The notes under the pieces: generated by a model
What the model was told of the DNA's origin: nothing
Database searches by the model: none
The model's input: the letters and a program-made list of their open reading frames with translations, nothing else
Assembly: GCF_963675815.1 (NCBI RefSeq)
Contig: NZ_OY776574.1
Span: 614,001-678,000, forward strand
Direction: 5' to 3'
Source of the DNA: an uncultured Desulfuromusa sp.
GTDB lineage: Bacteria > Desulfobacterota > Desulfuromonadia > Desulfuromonadales > Geopsychrobacteraceae
DNA: 64,000 nucleotides
Translations under genes and position numbers: made by a program
Shown: piece after piece, positions 62,848 to 64,000 of the stretch
Layout: every line of letters begins with the position of its first letter
Position numbering within the stretch: position 1 is the stretch's first letter

Positions 62848-63480
62848 ATGCAGATTACCTGTCCACATTGTGGTTTCAATAAAAAGGTCGATCCGGAACA
62901 ATTGCCGGCCGGTGCCAGTCAGGTGAATTGTCCGAAATGCAAACAGAGCTTTCTTCTGAGCACGACGGATACGGAACCACAGGAACAAACGATCGACAAT
63001 GATCCTCAACCTAGGGTCCACAGCTCACAGTTCCCCGTTCAGGGAGAGATTGATGCTTTGCCCAAAGCGGGTTTCTGGATGCGCCTCGTTGCAACAATGA
63101 TTGATGCATTTATCGTCTTTGTCCTGCAGTTCCTGTTGGGGTCTCTTCTGGCTTTGGCGGGGGGAGCCGCTGCCGGTCACCAAGGAGCGGTTGTCAATAT
63201 AGCCGTTCTCGTACAGTTGTTCAGTTTCGCAGTCAGCATCGCTTACTATGTTATCTTCACCGGCTACTGTGGACAAACCCCGGGGAAAATGGCCTTAAGG
63301 ATCAAGGTTATCCGCCGCGACGGATCATCTCTCAGTTATGGTAGAGCCGCTTTTCGGGAAATACCGGCAAAATTTATTTCAGGAATCATCTTTGGAATCG
63401 GCTATCTGATGGTCGCTTTTGATGAACAGAAACAAGGACTGCATGACCGTATGGCAGATACATACGTTATTAAACTCTGA
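62848..63480 (+). CDS. Zinc-ribbon RDD-family membrane protein
   Basis: The 210-residue protein starts with a zinc-ribbon of the MJ0042 type (ITCPHCGFNKKVDPEQLP then VNCPKCKQSF), a short acidic linker, and an RDD domain (about 70-205) with three hydrophobic helices and the signature arginine in GFWMRLVATMIDAFIVF, plus GQTPGKMALRIKV and GLHDRMADTYV. RDD proteins are suggested transporters or membrane-associated factors of unknown role. It is inserted between argF and argG in the same direction, so it is transcribed with the arginine genes, though no arginine function is implied. Confidence 0.85.
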   Translation: MQITCPHCGFNKKVDPEQLPAGASQVNCPKCKQSFLLSTTDTEPQEQTIDNDPQPRVHSSQFPVQGEIDALPKAGFWMRLVATMIDAFIVFVLQFLLGSLLALAGGAAAGHQGAVVNIAVLVQLFSFAVSIAYYVIFTGYCGQTPGKMALRIKVIRRDGSSLSYGRAAFREIPAKFISGIIFGIGYLMVAFDEQKQGLHDRMADTYVIKL

Positions 63481-63510
63481 TCGCATCACTTAATCTCAGG
63501 AGAACTCAAA

Positions 63511-64000
63511 ATGGGTAAAAAAGAAGAAGTTAAAAAAGTCGTTCTTGCCTACTCCGGCGGGCTGGACACATCGATTATTCTTAAATGGCTGGTCGAAGAA
63601 TATCAATGCGAAGTTATCGCTTTTTCTGCTGATCTCGGCCAAGGTGAAGAACTCGACCATATTCCTGAAAAAGCCAAGAAAACCGGGGCGAGTGCATGCC
63701 ATATCCTTGACTTAAAAGAAGAGTTCACCCGTGATTTCGTTTTTCCGATGTTCCGTGCCAATGCTATTTATGAAGGCCGTTATTTCCTTGGAACATCCAT
63801 CGCCAGACCTCTGATTTCCAAAGCCCAGATGGAGATTGCCGCCAAAGAAGGAGCTGATGCCGTCTCTCATGGAGCCACAGGAAAAGGCAACGATCAGGTC
63901 CGCTTTGAGATTGCATACTACCATTTTGATCCATCCGTCAAAGTTATCGCCCCGTGGCGCGAGTGGAATCTCAACAGTCGTACCGCACTTGAAGAGTATG
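63511..64000 (+). CDS. argG: Argininosuccinate synthase, N-terminal part (3' end outside the window)
   Basis: The first 163 codons encode the start of argininosuccinate synthase, which joins citrulline and aspartate with ATP. The ATP-binding P-loop AYSGGLDTS lies at about residues 13-21, followed by EVIAFSADLGQGEEL, YFLGTSIARPLI and SHGATGKGNDQVRFE. The start at ATG 63511 follows CAGGAG (63498-63503). It continues the arg gene run; argH is expected downstream but is not in the window. Confidence 0.97.
   Translation, partial: MGKKEEVKKVVLAYSGGLDTSIILKWLVEEYQCEVIAFSADLGQGEELDHIPEKAKKTGASACHILDLKEEFTRDFVFPMFRANAIYEGRYFLGTSIARPLISKAQMEIAAKEGADAVSHGATGKGNDQVRFEIAYYHFDPSVKVIAPWREWNLNSRTALEEY

Noticed and set aside
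1..64000. CRISPR arrays, tRNA or rRNA genes, transposases, prophage
   Set aside because: No regularly spaced direct repeats, tRNA cloverleaf-like segments, rRNA blocks or mobile-element genes were recognised on reading both strands. Many long alternative frames opposite real genes were judged shadows because they lack ribosome sites, start inside conserved genes and show no recognisable domains.

Overview
The window is a bacterial chromosome segment of moderate GC (by eye a little under 50 percent) with dense operons. It starts inside a pirin gene and ends inside argG. The overall gene content suggests an anaerobic, respiring deltaproteobacterium of the Desulfuromonas/Geobacter/Pelobacter type: a cinA, recA, pilT-like, recX and alaS run, an hslVU-argBDFG run, ETF coupled to a membrane Fe-S:quinone oxidoreductase, TRAP uptake and sigma-54 control. 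This placement is inference from gene content and was not tested by any search.

Layout. 1-10.2 kb (+ strand): pirin end, a small unknown protein, htpX behind what reads as a yybP-ykoY (manganese) riboswitch with a terminator/antiterminator platform, plsC-rnj, ftsK, and a two-gene unit of a winged-helix-like protein with an ABC-class ATPase (PF09818 type). 10.2-17.5 kb (+): a ClC chloride channel, L-2-hydroxyglutarate oxidase, a four-gene overlapping operon (SAM methyltransferase, prenyl-synthase-like protein, FtsX-type permease, LolD-type ATPase), and a tiny flagellar-rod-like protein. 17.8-21.3 kb: a large hybrid histidine kinase, converging on darP.

21.5-39.1 kb (all - strand) is the most interesting part: a TRAP transporter, a DapA-like aldolase, a DUF1847 protein, a CitE-like lyase, a hotdog thioesterase, EtfAB, an ETF:quinone oxidoreductase, a LUD protein, an MmgE/PrpD protein, a MaoC hydratase, a family III CoA-transferase, an acyl-CoA dehydrogenase, and a PrpR-type sigma-54 activator. 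Together these encode uptake, CoA activation, hydration/dehydrogenation and lyase cleavage of a branched C5 dicarboxylate; itaconate is the leading guess, with methylsuccinate or mesaconate as alternatives. Acyl-CoA oxidation is wired to the menaquinone pool. Two sigma-54 -24/-12 elements and a shared TGTTC-N7-GAAC(A/T) motif upstream of both the TRAP genes and the catabolic genes tie them into one regulon.

39.4-46.7 kb (+): an HD-domain protein, larB-larC (nickel-pincer cofactor), pgpA, cinA, recA, a pilT-like ATPase and recX. 47-53.7 kb (+): an apparent insertion between recX and alaS, carrying a CCG Fe-S/DedA fusion, a MauE-like membrane protein, a periplasmic rhodanese, a BioB-like radical SAM enzyme and a NitT/TauT-type ABC importer. 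53.8-64 kb (+): alaS, a receiver-histidine kinase, hslV-hslU, argB-argD-argF, a zinc-ribbon RDD protein and the start of argG. I saw no tRNA, rRNA, CRISPR array, transposase or prophage.
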